Assembly: GCF_025717065.2 (NCBI RefSeq)
Contig: NZ_JAOVZO020000019.1
Coordinates: forward strand, 408,086-472,085
DNA length: 64,000 nucleotides
Reading direction: 5' to 3'
From: Tahibacter soli
Lineage (GTDB): Bacteria; Pseudomonadota; Gammaproteobacteria; Xanthomonadales; Rhodanobacteraceae
In this document: piece by piece, positions 46,248-53,881 of the stretch
Numbering within the stretch: the stretch's first letter is position 1
Layout of the letters: the number at the start of each line of letters is the position of its first letter
Position numbers and translations under genes: made by a program
The notes under the pieces: generated by a model
What the model saw: the letters and a program-made list of their open reading frames with translations, nothing else
Told to the model about the DNA's origin: nothing
Databases searched by the model: none

Positions 46248-46277
46248 ATCTTAGGGAGTTCAAACGCTTGTTGGCAA
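46248..46277 (-). promoter_or_regulatory. Candidate sigma-70 promoter of the lipase/DUF1302/DUF1329 block
   Basis: On the minus strand TTGCCA (46277-46272) and TAAGAT (46253-46248) are separated by 18 bases. They lie 44-73 bases before the lipase start. The -35 matches 5 of 6 consensus bases and the -10 matches 4 of 6. Confidence 0.4.
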
Positions 46278-46311
46278 CGCCGATTTAACGAACTCACAAG
46301 GACAGTTTTTG

Positions 46312-46328
46312 CTGTTGCAGCGCAACAG
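46312..46328. promoter_or_regulatory. 17-base inverted repeat, candidate operator
   Basis: CTGTTGC-AGC-GCAACAG is a perfect 7-base dyad with a 3-base centre. It lies 35 bases upstream of the predicted lipase promoter and 30 bases past the stop of the SDR gene. The size and symmetry suit a dimeric repressor or activator site. The regulator is unknown. Confidence 0.4.
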
Positions 46329-46357
46329 ATTTGGTGAAATCGTACGGCTTTCTATTT

Positions 46358-47254
46358 CTATACCGGGGTCGGTTCGATGAACTCGGTCTTCCCGTCGAAC
46401 CAGCAGTCGCGAGTAGGCCGAAACGGCCTCGGGCGATACCCGAAAGCGGCCTCCGCCGGCGTATTGTCGGCGACCAGATCGACATTGAAGCGCTGCACCA
46501 TTGCAGTTCCCCGCCCCAGAATTCGCGTTGCGAGCTTCATCACGGAAACCGGCAACAGGACCGGCAGCGTCCGAAATCCGAGGCTCGCTCGCATACGCCA
46601 TAGCATGGCCGAATACGTCAGGCGTTCGCCACCGCCGATTTCAAAACGACCCCCGGCCGCCGCCGCGAGCGCGGCGACGCACGCGGCGGCCACGTCGTCG
46701 GCGTGCACCGGCTGGCGCAGGCCGCGCGCGAACGGAATCCACGGAAACAGCGCGGTACGGAACGCGATGTGCGCGATCCGGCTGAGATTTCGGTCGATCG
46801 CGGCGCCGTAGATCAAGGTCGGCCGCAGTATCGTCCAGCCGATGCCGAGGGCCTCGCAGCGCGCGACGAGCCGCGCCTCGCTCGCTACGAGCCGCGCGGC
46901 CAGCTCGCGTTCGGCCGGATCGGTCGACGCGCGCTTGCTCGCCGCGCTCATGGACCCGAGCGCCACGACGCGCCGCACGCCGGCAAGATCGGTGCGATCG
47001 AGCCAGGCGGCGAAATGATCGAGCGGACCGGCGCTGACGACCGCCGCGGCGCCGGCCGGCACCGCGACCCCGCCGGCGAGATCGCCGCGCAACCAGCGTA
47101 CGCCAGGCAAAGCGTCGACCGGCGGCGCGGCGCGCGTCACCGCGACGACGCCGCGCCCGGCCGAGACGAGGCGCGGCGCGAGAAAGCGGCCGACCGCCCC
47201 GCTCGCGCCGAAGCACAGCACCGTATCGGTCTTCGTGTCGCGCTCGAACGTCAC
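46358..47254 (-). CDS. NAD(P)-binding SDR/NDUFA9-like epimerase-reductase
   Basis: 298 residues. A Rossmann fold begins with C-F-G-A-S-G-A-V-G-R-F-L (GxxGxxG, about 13-22). A Y-x-x-x-K catalytic pair is not evident, so this is an atypical SDR of the NmrA/NDUFA9 kind. Internal phrases G-W-T-I-L-R-P-T-L-I-Y-G and P-V-H-A-D-D-V-A-A-A are typical of that group. The GTG start at 47254 has AGGA 5 bases upstream and places the Rossmann motif at the N-terminus. The frame to 47383 is longer but Arg-rich. The substrate is unknown, and it may act on a sugar nucleotide or quinone-related compound. It lies upstream of the lipase block, separated by its promoter region. Confidence 0.8.
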   Translation of the reverse strand: MTFERDTKTDTVLCFGASGAVGRFLAPRLVSAGRGVVAVTRAAPPVDALPGVRWLRGDLAGGVAVPAGAAAVVSAGPLDHFAAWLDRTDLAGVRRVVALGSMSAASKRASTDPAERELAARLVASEARLVARCEALGIGWTILRPTLIYGAAIDRNLSRIAHIAFRTALFPWIPFARGLRQPVHADDVAAACVAALAAAAGGRFEIGGGERLTYSAMLWRMRASLGFRTLPVLLPVSVMKLATRILGRGTAMVQRFNVDLVADNTPAEAAFGYRPRPFRPTRDCWFDGKTEFIEPTPV

Positions 47255-47672
47255 GTCGTCCTGCCGGCGGGGTCGGATGGGGCGCGAACGATACCACCGG
47301 CGCGTGTCGGCACGCCGCATTCGATTGCCACGATCCAAATCCGCCGGCCCCGGAAAATCCCGCATCAAGGCGTGCGGCGACACTCCACCCGGACGTCAGC
47401 GTATTGAAAAATGAATCTTCTGTAACAGTGTGAACTTCCGGACTCGTACTTTAGTTGGCTTTCGGATCAAGCATTATTTTATACGTTTACCCCTATTAAC
47501 ATTGATCAATCATCGCCCCTAACTTCATGTCGCGTTCACGCGTTTGCGCCGAACGCCCGGCGGCAAGGCATCGCAGCACAATCACCGCGGCGTATTCACA
47601 ACGGTCGACTTTCGTGTCGGGCGACGCTGCGCGCCGGTCGAATTCAACCCTGACCCAGTACGGAGGTTGTCC
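47255..47672. other. AT-rich divergent control region before the peptide/export cluster
   Basis: 418 bases between the divergent SDR and peptide genes, clearly richer in A+T than the surroundings at about 47400-47520. It contains the candidate promoter at 47455-47484 and the palindrome ATTGATCAAT at 47501-47510. The 5' leader from there to the peptide start is ~180 bases. No gene is supportable. Confidence 0.7.
47455..47484 (+). promoter_or_regulatory. Candidate sigma-70 promoter of the peptide/export cluster
   Basis: TTGGCT (47455-47460) and TTATAC (47479-47484) are separated by 18 bases in the most AT-rich part of the region. A perfect 10-base palindrome, ATTGATCAAT (47501-47510), lies just after the expected start site, where a repressor could bind. 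Confidence 0.4.
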
Positions 47673-47831
47673 ATGAAGTCCATTTCCATCGCCAATGTCC
47701 CGACGCTCGACTTCGACGTCGGTTTCCACGGCTCGCTGCACCTGGATTCGCCGATCGATCCCGTTACCGTCGGCATCGCCGTCGGCGTCGCGATCGGCAT
47801 CTGGCTGTCTGACTCGGCCAGCGTCAACTGA
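47673..47831 (+). CDS. 52-residue peptide with GxxxGxxxG core; candidate exported or modified precursor peptide
   Basis: The N-terminal ~30 residues are polar/aromatic (M-K-S-I-S-I-A-N-V-P-T-L-D-F-D-V-G-F-H-G). The C-terminal core has V-T-V-G34-I-A-V-G38-V-A-I-G42-I-W-L and ends S-D-S-A-S-V-N. Overlapping GxxxG motifs promote helix-helix packing in membranes and occur in two-peptide bacteriocins. There are no cysteines and no double-glycine leader cleavage motif. GGAGG at 47662-47666 is 6 bases before the ATG, a strong ribosome site. It is the first gene of a run that includes two cupin/HEAT-type proteins and two ABC exporters. The role as precursor peptide is inferred from this context only; it could instead be a small membrane protein. 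Confidence 0.65.
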   Translation: MKSISIANVPTLDFDVGFHGSLHLDSPIDPVTVGIAVGVAIGIWLSDSASVN

Positions 47832-47834
47832 TCC

Positions 47835-47871
47835 GGTCGGGGCGGCCGTCACGCGGCGCCCCGGCTCTTTT
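47835..47871 (+). terminator. Hairpin plus T-run after the peptide gene, possible attenuator
   Basis: GGTCGGGGCG (47835-47844) pairs with CGCCCCGGCT (47857-47866), with two G-T pairs, and is followed by CTTTTCC. Only 22 bases separate it from the next gene. A partial terminator here would give more peptide mRNA than downstream mRNA, a common arrangement in peptide operons. Confidence 0.5.
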
Positions 47872-47893
47872 CCTTGCGCAGGGCGGATCCCGC

Positions 47894-48874
47894 ATGATCG
47901 ACGCAGAAGCCATGTACGAAGTGCTGCGCGACGAGCGCAGATTGCAGGAACACGCGAAACTCGTGATCGGCACGGGCAGCCTCGTTGCGCGCATCCGCGA
48001 AAGCGCGCTCGGCGCGCCGCTCGCCGCGCTGAGCGCGCAGGTCGCGACCGCCGACGATACGCAGCCGCTGCTCGAGGCGATCGGCGAGATGTTCACCGAC
48101 GACTTCCTGCTCGCGCTGCTGCGGCGCGAACTCGACAATTTTTCCGCGAACGACCTGTACACGCTGCCGGCCGCCGTGATCGAAAGCGAAACGCTCTCCG
48201 GCGTACTGCTGTACAGCGACAGCAACGTGACCGTCACGCTGTCGGCGTTCTCGCCGGCCGACGTCGCGCTGCGGCGCCACGCGCGCGCGGCGGGCCTTGC
48301 GAAGAAGCAGGTCGGCATCACGATGAGCGCGGTCGACGCGATGCTGCGCTTCGTCCGCGCCGGCCGTACGACGATGCGCCTGTGGAGCAGCGGCCTGATC
48401 GGATTCGACACGCCGCTGTCGAGCGATATCGCGTGCGCCGACGGCGAAACGCGCGAGGTCGGCCCCGGTTCGCGCGTGTTCGTCAAGGGCGGACGCCAGT
48501 CCTGGACGTTCGACAGCGCCAGCGAACCGGTGCTGATGCTGCTGGTCGCGGCCAAGCGCATCAACTCGCCGGTCAACGCGCAGTACGACAGCGCGACGCG
48601 GCGCCTCGCCTGCGTCTCGGCCGCCGACGACAAGTCGTCGCGCGTGCAGATCCTGTCGACGTTCCTGCGCTCGATGCGCCCCGACGTCGCGCGCGACGTA
48701 CTGCCCGGCGCGCTCGCGCACCGCGATCACTTCGTGCGCTGGCACGTCATGCGCGAACTCGTCGCGAGCGACGCGGCCACCGCGCGGCCGCACCTGGAAC
48801 GCATGCGCGCGAGCGACCCGCACGCGCAGGTCGCGCGCGCCGCGGCCGCCACGATCGAACTGTACGAGGAGTAG
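47894..48874 (+). CDS. Unknown protein with beta-rich middle and C-terminal HEAT-like repeat
   Basis: 326 residues, no signal or membrane helix, so cytoplasmic. I do not recognise a family. About 1-90 is helical. About 90-240 is beta-rich with a cupin-like rhythm (T-T-M-R-L-W-S-S-G...V-G-P-G-S-R-V-F-V-K-G-G-R-Q-S-W-T-F) but without the histidines of a metal site. About 255-326 looks like HEAT repeats (R-D-H-F-V-R-W-H-V-M-R-E-L-V-A...A-A-A-A-T-I-E-L-Y). The layout parallels that of the next gene, suggesting a related, catalytically inactive partner. It is separated by 4 bases from the next gene, whose ribosome site overlaps this stop. Role unknown. Confidence 0.75.
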   Translation: MIDAEAMYEVLRDERRLQEHAKLVIGTGSLVARIRESALGAPLAALSAQVATADDTQPLLEAIGEMFTDDFLLALLRRELDNFSANDLYTLPAAVIESETLSGVLLYSDSNVTVTLSAFSPADVALRRHARAAGLAKKQVGITMSAVDAMLRFVRAGRTTMRLWSSGLIGFDTPLSSDIACADGETREVGPGSRVFVKGGRQSWTFDSASEPVLMLLVAAKRINSPVNAQYDSATRRLACVSAADDKSSRVQILSTFLRSMRPDVARDVLPGALAHRDHFVRWHVMRELVASDAATARPHLERMRASDPHAQVARAAAATIELYEE

Positions 48875-48878
48875 ACCG

Positions 48879-49802
48879 ATGCCCCTGGTGATTCCGACCG
48901 ACGAGACGCAGCGCATCGAGCTCGACGAGCTCGTCGAGCACCTGTTCGAAGCGAAGATCGACGTCGGCGACCACGCCGCGCTCGCGAGCGTCGCGCCGCT
49001 CCTGCGGCGCCTGGCGAACAACCGCGCCTTCCTCGTCGACAGCGTGGTCGACGAACTGAAGGCCTCCGACACGCTGCAGGACGGCAACAACTACAGCCCG
49101 CAGGTGTTCATACTGTATCCGCCGCAGCGGCGCGGGCAGATGTTCTTCATGCGCGCGTGCTTCTGGCCGTCGGCGCAGGAACAGCTGCTCAAGGTCAGCG
49201 GCGAGGATCCGTTCTTCTACTACAAGCCGCACGACCACAATTTCAACTTCTTGACGGTCGGCTATCTCGGCCCCGGCTACTGGAGCAACTACTACGAGTA
49301 CGACTACGAGTCGGTCGTGGGCTACCCGGGCGAGGAAGTCGACTTGCGCTTCATTGAAAAGTCGCGGCTGCACGAGGGCAAGGTGATGCTCTATCGCGCC
49401 TGCGTCGACGTGCACGACCAGCTGCCGGCCGACGCGTTCTCGGTGTCGCTCAACATCATGGAGAACACGCTGCGCGCCCAGCACTTCGACCAGTACAGCT
49501 TCAACGTCGGCACGAAGCGCGTAAAGAAGATCATCAACCGCATCGGCGCGCCGGCGCTGTTCGACGCGGTGTCGTACCTCGGCGACGACGGCGACCGCGC
49601 GCTCGTCGCCGAGATCGGCCGCAAGCACGCGTCGAACCGTATCCGCTACTGCGCGCTGCAGTCTCTGTCGAACGCGGCGCCGACGATCGAAGCATCGCTC
49701 GACGTGCTGCGCGGCGTGTCCGAAAGCGCGCCGGCGCTGATCCGCGCATGGGCCGGCGAACGCGCGCGGCGGCTCGAAGCCGCCGCGAAGGCCGCGGCAT
49801 GA
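48879..49802 (+). CDS. Unknown cupin-like protein with HxH...H metal-site pattern and HEAT-like C-terminus
   Basis: 307 residues, cytoplasmic. After a helical N-terminus (1-70), the middle holds Y-K-P-H118-D-H120-N-F-N-F, then G-Y-L-G-P-G-Y and C-V-D-V-H179-D-Q. The H-x-H plus a third His ~60 residues later is the three-histidine metal pattern of cysteine-dioxygenase-type cupins (H86/H88/H140 in mammalian CDO). Non-heme iron chemistry is therefore possible but not shown. Residues about 210-305 form HEAT-like helices. The gene follows the 326-residue partner and overlaps the ABC ATPase gene (ATGA at 49799), so it belongs to the export operon. A peptide-modifying oxygenase is my inference. Confidence 0.75.
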   Translation: MPLVIPTDETQRIELDELVEHLFEAKIDVGDHAALASVAPLLRRLANNRAFLVDSVVDELKASDTLQDGNNYSPQVFILYPPQRRGQMFFMRACFWPSAQEQLLKVSGEDPFFYYKPHDHNFNFLTVGYLGPGYWSNYYEYDYESVVGYPGEEVDLRFIEKSRLHEGKVMLYRACVDVHDQLPADAFSVSLNIMENTLRAQHFDQYSFNVGTKRVKKIINRIGAPALFDAVSYLGDDGDRALVAEIGRKHASNRIRYCALQSLSNAAPTIEASLDVLRGVSESAPALIRAWAGERARRLEAAAKAAA

Positions 49803-50737
49803 GCGCCGTGCAGCCGCTGCTCGCGGTCGACGGCGTCGTCAAGGACTACGGCACGCTGCGCGCCGTCGACCGCGTGTCGTTCGCGCTCGAACCGGGCAAG
49901 GTCGTCGCCGTGCTCGGACCGAACGGCTCGGGCAAGACGAGCCTGTTCCGCATGCTCGTCGGCTTCAACCGTCCCGACCACGGCAGCATCCGCTACGCCG
50001 CCGCCGACGGCCGCGTGCGCGACGTCGCGCCGCCGGCCGACCTCGGCTACATGCCCGAGGAGCGCGGCCTGTACCCCGACGCGAAAGTCGCCGACGTGAT
50101 CGCCTACTTCGGCCAGCTGCGCGGCGTGGCCGAGGAGGCCGCGCACGTGCGCGCCGTCGTATTGTTGAAGGAACTCGACATTCCGCAACACGCCGGCAAG
50201 CGCGTCAAGGAACTGTCGAAGGGCAACCAGCAGAAGGTGCAGCTCGCCGCGTGCCTCGTCAACGATCCGCGCCTGCTCGTGCTCGACGAACCGTTTTCCG
50301 GCCTCGACCCGCTGAACCAGGAAAGTCTGCTCGACTATCTGGCGCAGGTGGCCGGACGCGGCGTCGGCATCGTGCTGTCGGCGCATCACCTGCAGCTCGT
50401 CGAGCGGCTCGCCGACAGCGCGCTGATCCTGAGCCGCGGCGCGGTCGTCGCCGAGCACCGGGGCCGCTCGCCGCAGCGCGCCTCGCAGCGCGTCGCGGTC
50501 GAACTCGCCGACGTCGACGGCGCCGTCGAGGCGGGCCTCGCGCTCGAACGCGCGGGTGCGGCGAAAACCGGCGCGCACACCTACGAGTTCAACGGCGAGA
50601 TCGGCACCGACGCCGCCGAGACGATCGCGGCGCTGCTGCGCTCGCGCGTGCTCGCCTCGCTGCGGGCCGGCGAACCGAGCCTGCGCGACGCGTTCTTCTC
50701 GGCGCTCGACGGCGCGCGCAAGGAGGCCCTGCAATGA
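49799..50737 (+). CDS. ABC exporter ATPase, NatA-like
   Basis: 312 residues. Walker A G-P-N-G-S-G-K-T-S (about 40-48), signature L-S-K-G-N-Q-Q-K (the NatA-type variant of LSGGQ), Walker B L-L-V-L-D-E-P and switch His in S-A-H-H. A DUF4162-like C-terminal domain spans about 225-310. This type powers ABC-2 exporters of peptides, sodium or drugs. It pairs with the permease encoded next (4-base overlap with its ATG). No signal peptide; peripheral on the inner membrane. Confidence 0.9.
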   Translation: MSAVQPLLAVDGVVKDYGTLRAVDRVSFALEPGKVVAVLGPNGSGKTSLFRMLVGFNRPDHGSIRYAAADGRVRDVAPPADLGYMPEERGLYPDAKVADVIAYFGQLRGVAEEAAHVRAVVLLKELDIPQHAGKRVKELSKGNQQKVQLAACLVNDPRLLVLDEPFSGLDPLNQESLLDYLAQVAGRGVGIVLSAHHLQLVERLADSALILSRGAVVAEHRGRSPQRASQRVAVELADVDGAVEAGLALERAGAAKTGAHTYEFNGEIGTDAAETIAALLRSRVLASLRAGEPSLRDAFFSALDGARKEALQ

Positions 50738-51978
50738 ACGGGTTCAAGCAACGCTTTCTCGTGGCGCGCTTCGAATTCCTGCGCCAGTTCACGCTGCGCG
50801 GCGACCTGATCGGCCTCGCGCTCGTCGCGCTGGTGATCGCGATCAAGCTCGGCGGCCAGAGCCTCATGGAATCGGCCGGCCGCGCGCAGACCGCGACGAT
50901 CGCGATCGCGGCGCCGCGCGACGCGCTGCCGAACGACGCCAGCGGCCGGATCGCGTTCGTGCCGCTGCCGCAGCCGGAGGCGGCCTGGCGCGACGCCCTC
51001 GCGAGCGGCGCGATCGACGGCGCGATCGTGCCGCAGGCCGACGGCACGTTTCTCGCGAACGTCGAAAAGAACCCCTCGTGGGTCGCGGCGGCGAAGAAGG
51101 CGCTGACCGACTGGAACCGCGGCCGCGAACTGGCGAAGCTCGGCATGGCCGAGCAGCAGTACAAGGCGCTCGGCGAACCGGCGAAGCTCGACGTGCGGCG
51201 CACCGACGGCCGGCGCGTGTTCGACGATCAGGCGACGCGATCGTTCAGCATCCTTCTGACCGTGCTGTCGCTCGTCGCGTGCGCGAGCGGCTGCGGCCTC
51301 ATGTTCCAGACCATCACCGGCGAGAAGAACCACCGCGTCAGCGAAGTCGTGCTGTCGTGCATCCCGGCGCAGGTGTGGATCGACGGCAAGGTGGCCGCGA
51401 TCACGCTGATCGGCCTGAAGACCATACTTCTATACTTGTTCTACATCACGATCGGCGCGGCGGTGCTGACCGAGCGCAGCGGCATCGTCGGTTCGACCGG
51501 CCTGCTGTCGTTCACGACGGTCGCGTGGGTCGCGCTGTTCTCGCTCGCCGGCCTCGTGCTGTGGAATTCGTTCTTCGCCGCGGCCGCGGCGACCGCGTCC
51601 GGCGACTACGGCTCGGCGCGGCGTACGCTGATCCTGTTTCCGATGATCTTCTACATCGTCTGCTTCGTCGGCGTCGACAATCCGGAAAACTGGTTCATGC
51701 AGACGCTGTCGTTCTTCCCGTTCTCGGCCGCGATCGCGATGCCGCTGCGCATCGTGCACGGCGTGGTGCCGCTGTGGCAGGTGCTCGCGTCGCTCGCGAC
51801 GCTCGTCGCCGGCGCCGTGGCGATGCGCGCGCTCGCCGGCGCGATCTTCCGCACCGGCATGCTGCTGTACGGCAAGTCGCCGTCGATGTTCGCGCTCGCG
51901 CGGCATCTCGTTTTCGGACCGCGCGCGCCGGCGCCGGTCGCGATCGTTCCCGAACCGCGCGGAGAAGGCGCACCATGA
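50734..51978 (+). CDS. ABC-2 type permease, NatB-like
   Basis: 414 residues. The first helix is at about 24-40. A large extracytoplasmic domain (about 45-165) follows, as in NatB/CcmB-like ABC-2 permeases. About five helices lie between about 170 and 375, including L-T-V-L-S-L-V-A-C-A-S-G-C-G and the E-K-N-H-R-V-S-E-V cytoplasmic loop typical of NatB. It forms the membrane half of the exporter with the preceding ATPase. An AGGAGG ribosome site sits 7 bases before the ATG. The last codon overlaps the next gene's start. Confidence 0.88.
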   Translation: MNGFKQRFLVARFEFLRQFTLRGDLIGLALVALVIAIKLGGQSLMESAGRAQTATIAIAAPRDALPNDASGRIAFVPLPQPEAAWRDALASGAIDGAIVPQADGTFLANVEKNPSWVAAAKKALTDWNRGRELAKLGMAEQQYKALGEPAKLDVRRTDGRRVFDDQATRSFSILLTVLSLVACASGCGLMFQTITGEKNHRVSEVVLSCIPAQVWIDGKVAAITLIGLKTILLYLFYITIGAAVLTERSGIVGSTGLLSFTTVAWVALFSLAGLVLWNSFFAAAAATASGDYGSARRTLILFPMIFYIVCFVGVDNPENWFMQTLSFFPFSAAIAMPLRIVHGVVPLWQVLASLATLVAGAVAMRALAGAIFRTGMLLYGKSPSMFALARHLVFGPRAPAPVAIVPEPRGEGAP

Positions 51979-52673
51979 GCGCAACGCAACGCATCGCCCT
52001 CGCATTCTTCGACCCCAAGGCCGCGTTCGAACGGCTCAAGAACGATCCGCGCTATCTCTTCGCGCTCGCGCTCGTCGTCGTCGCGACATGCGCCACCTGG
52101 ATCTGGTACTACGCCGTCGTCGACATCGACTGGCTGCAGGACAAGCTGATCGAGCAGAAGGGCTACACCGCGCCGGCCGAGATCGACATGGCGCGGCAGG
52201 TGATGACGCGCGGTTCGCTCGGCGTGTTCGCGATCGCCGGCGGCGTCGTCGGCATTCCGCTGCTGCTGCTCGCGTGGGCCGGATGGTTTCGTCAGGCCGC
52301 GAACTTCGCGTCGGTCGACCTGCCGCTGCGCAAGTGGTACGCGTTCGCGACGTGGACCGCGCTGCCCGGCGCGCTGCTGCTGCCGATCGTCGCGGTACAG
52401 CTCGCGCTCGGCCACGGCCGCCAGACCGCGCCGGACGAGCTCAATCCCGTCTCGCTGAACCAGCTCGTGCTCGGCCTGCCGCCCGGCAGCGCCGCGGCGG
52501 CGATCTTCAACTCGTTCTCGCTGCTGTCGGTGTGGACCATCGTGCTGATCACGGTCGGCCTCGTGCAGTGGGGCGTCAGGAGCGTGCCGCGCGCGCTGGC
52601 GATCGCGCTCGCGCCCTACGTCGTGTTCTACGGCGGCTGGGCGCTCGTGTCGTTCCTGCGGTCGGGGGCGTGA
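51975..52673 (+). CDS. Yip1-family inner-membrane protein
   Basis: 232 residues with a soluble N-terminus (F-F-D-P-K-A-A-F-E-R-L-K-N-D-P-R, typical of bacterial Yip1/DUF1282 proteins) and five hydrophobic segments (about 28-46, 82-103, 120-141, 172-192, 203-225). Yip1 proteins in eukaryotes act in membrane traffic; in bacteria the role is unknown, and they often lie beside ABC exporters. The gene overlaps both neighbours by 1-4 bases, so it is co-translated with the two transport systems and probably assists them. Confidence 0.85.
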   Translation: MSATQRIALAFFDPKAAFERLKNDPRYLFALALVVVATCATWIWYYAVVDIDWLQDKLIEQKGYTAPAEIDMARQVMTRGSLGVFAIAGGVVGIPLLLLAWAGWFRQAANFASVDLPLRKWYAFATWTALPGALLLPIVAVQLALGHGRQTAPDELNPVSLNQLVLGLPPGSAAAAIFNSFSLLSVWTIVLITVGLVQWGVRSVPRALAIALAPYVVFYGGWALVSFLRSGA

Positions 52674-53881
52674 TGCGCGGCAAGCTGCCCGTCGCGCTGC
52701 TGATCGCCGCGCTCATCGGCCTGCCGCTCCTGCTGCAGGGCGTGTCGCGCCAGCAGCCCAAGCGCGTGGCGATCGAAGCGGTACAGGCGCGCGCGCTCAA
52801 GCCGTCGGTGCTCGCCTCGGGCGTGCTCGAGTTTCGCGAGCGCGCCGACCTCTCGCCCGAGGTGCTGGCGAAGGTCGCGCAGATTCTCGTCAAGGAAGGC
52901 GACCGCGTGGTCAAGGGCCAGCTCGTGATGCGGCTCGATTCGACCGGCATCGAGGCCGAGGTCGAACAGCGTCAGGCGGCCGTGCGCCAGCAGGAAATCG
53001 CGATCGAACGCTACGATCTCGACATCCGGCTCGCGCGCAAGCAGCGCGACCGTCTCGAACAGCTGCATGCGCGCGGGCTCGTCGACGACGCCGCGCTCGA
53101 CGAGAAGAACACGTCGCTCGAAAAATCGACCGTCGACCTCGCCGCCGCGCGGCAGGCGCTCGTGCAGGCGAACGCCGCGCTGCGCCAGGGGCGCGACGCG
53201 CTGTCCAAGACCGCGATCACCTCGCCGATCGACGGCACCGTCACCGTCATCGGCATCAAGATCGGCGAGACCGCGGTGCCGAGCTCGGTCGGCGTGCAGG
53301 GCTCCAAGCTGATGTCGGTCGCCGACACCGCCACGATCATGGCCAAGGTCGCCGTCGACGAAGCCGACATCGGCCGCGTCGCGCTCGGCCAGGACGTCGC
53401 CATCTTTCCGGCGTCGTCGTCCGACTCGGCCCTCGACGGCCGCATCACGCTGATTCCGCTGTCGCCGACGGAACCCGCGGCGAACAGCCGCACGACCGCG
53501 CGCGCGAAATCGTATTCGGTCGAAGTCGACTTCGCCGACGGCGCGCGCGGCGCGACGCTGCGGCCCGGCATGACCTGTCGCGCGGAAATCGTCGTCGCGA
53601 CGGCCGCGCGCGTGCTCGCGGTGCCGCAGCAGGCCGTGCTCAACGACGCCGAACGCGCCAGCAACAACGGCAGCGAGCGCGACGTGCCCGACGCGCACTA
53701 CGTTTTCGTCGTCGAGAACGGCCGCGCCGTGCGCCGCGCGGTCACCGCGGGCCTCTCCGACGACACGTACTGGGAACTCACCGGCGGCGTCGCCGCCGGC
53801 GACCGCGTGATCGTCGGCCCGTACAAGGTGCTGCGCCACCTGCGCGCCGGCGACCGCGTGGACAACGTCCCGGAAGCATGA
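52673..53881 (+). CDS. Periplasmic adaptor (membrane-fusion) protein, MacA/HlyD-like
   Basis: 402 residues. An N-terminal membrane anchor (about 5-22) is followed by a split lipoyl domain (A-K-V-A-Q-I-L-V-K-E-G-D-R-V-V-K-G-Q-L and S-P-I-D-G-T-V-T). A coiled-coil hairpin at about 95-170 (E-A-E-V-E-Q-R-Q-A-A-V-R-Q-Q-E), a beta-barrel and a membrane-proximal domain complete it. It links inner-membrane exporters to an outer-membrane channel. No TolC-like gene is in the window, so a shared TolC is assumed. It precedes the MacB-type ATPase and permease, its likely partners, and overlaps both neighbours. Confidence 0.88.
   Translation: MRGKLPVALLIAALIGLPLLLQGVSRQQPKRVAIEAVQARALKPSVLASGVLEFRERADLSPEVLAKVAQILVKEGDRVVKGQLVMRLDSTGIEAEVEQRQAAVRQQEIAIERYDLDIRLARKQRDRLEQLHARGLVDDAALDEKNTSLEKSTVDLAAARQALVQANAALRQGRDALSKTAITSPIDGTVTVIGIKIGETAVPSSVGVQGSKLMSVADTATIMAKVAVDEADIGRVALGQDVAIFPASSSDSALDGRITLIPLSPTEPAANSRTTARAKSYSVEVDFADGARGATLRPGMTCRAEIVVATAARVLAVPQQAVLNDAERASNNGSERDVPDAHYVFVVENGRAVRRAVTAGLSDDTYWELTGGVAAGDRVIVGPYKVLRHLRAGDRVDNVPEA

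Noticed and set aside
47501..47510. ATTGATCAAT as an Fnr/Anr box
   Set aside because: The Fnr pattern is TTGAT-N4-ATCAA; here the half sites touch without the 4-base spacer, so only a generic palindrome is claimed.
47673..47831. Classical double-glycine bacteriocin leader in the 52-residue peptide
   Set aside because: There is no GG or GA cleavage motif before the hydrophobic core, and the clustered exporters have no C39 peptidase domain.
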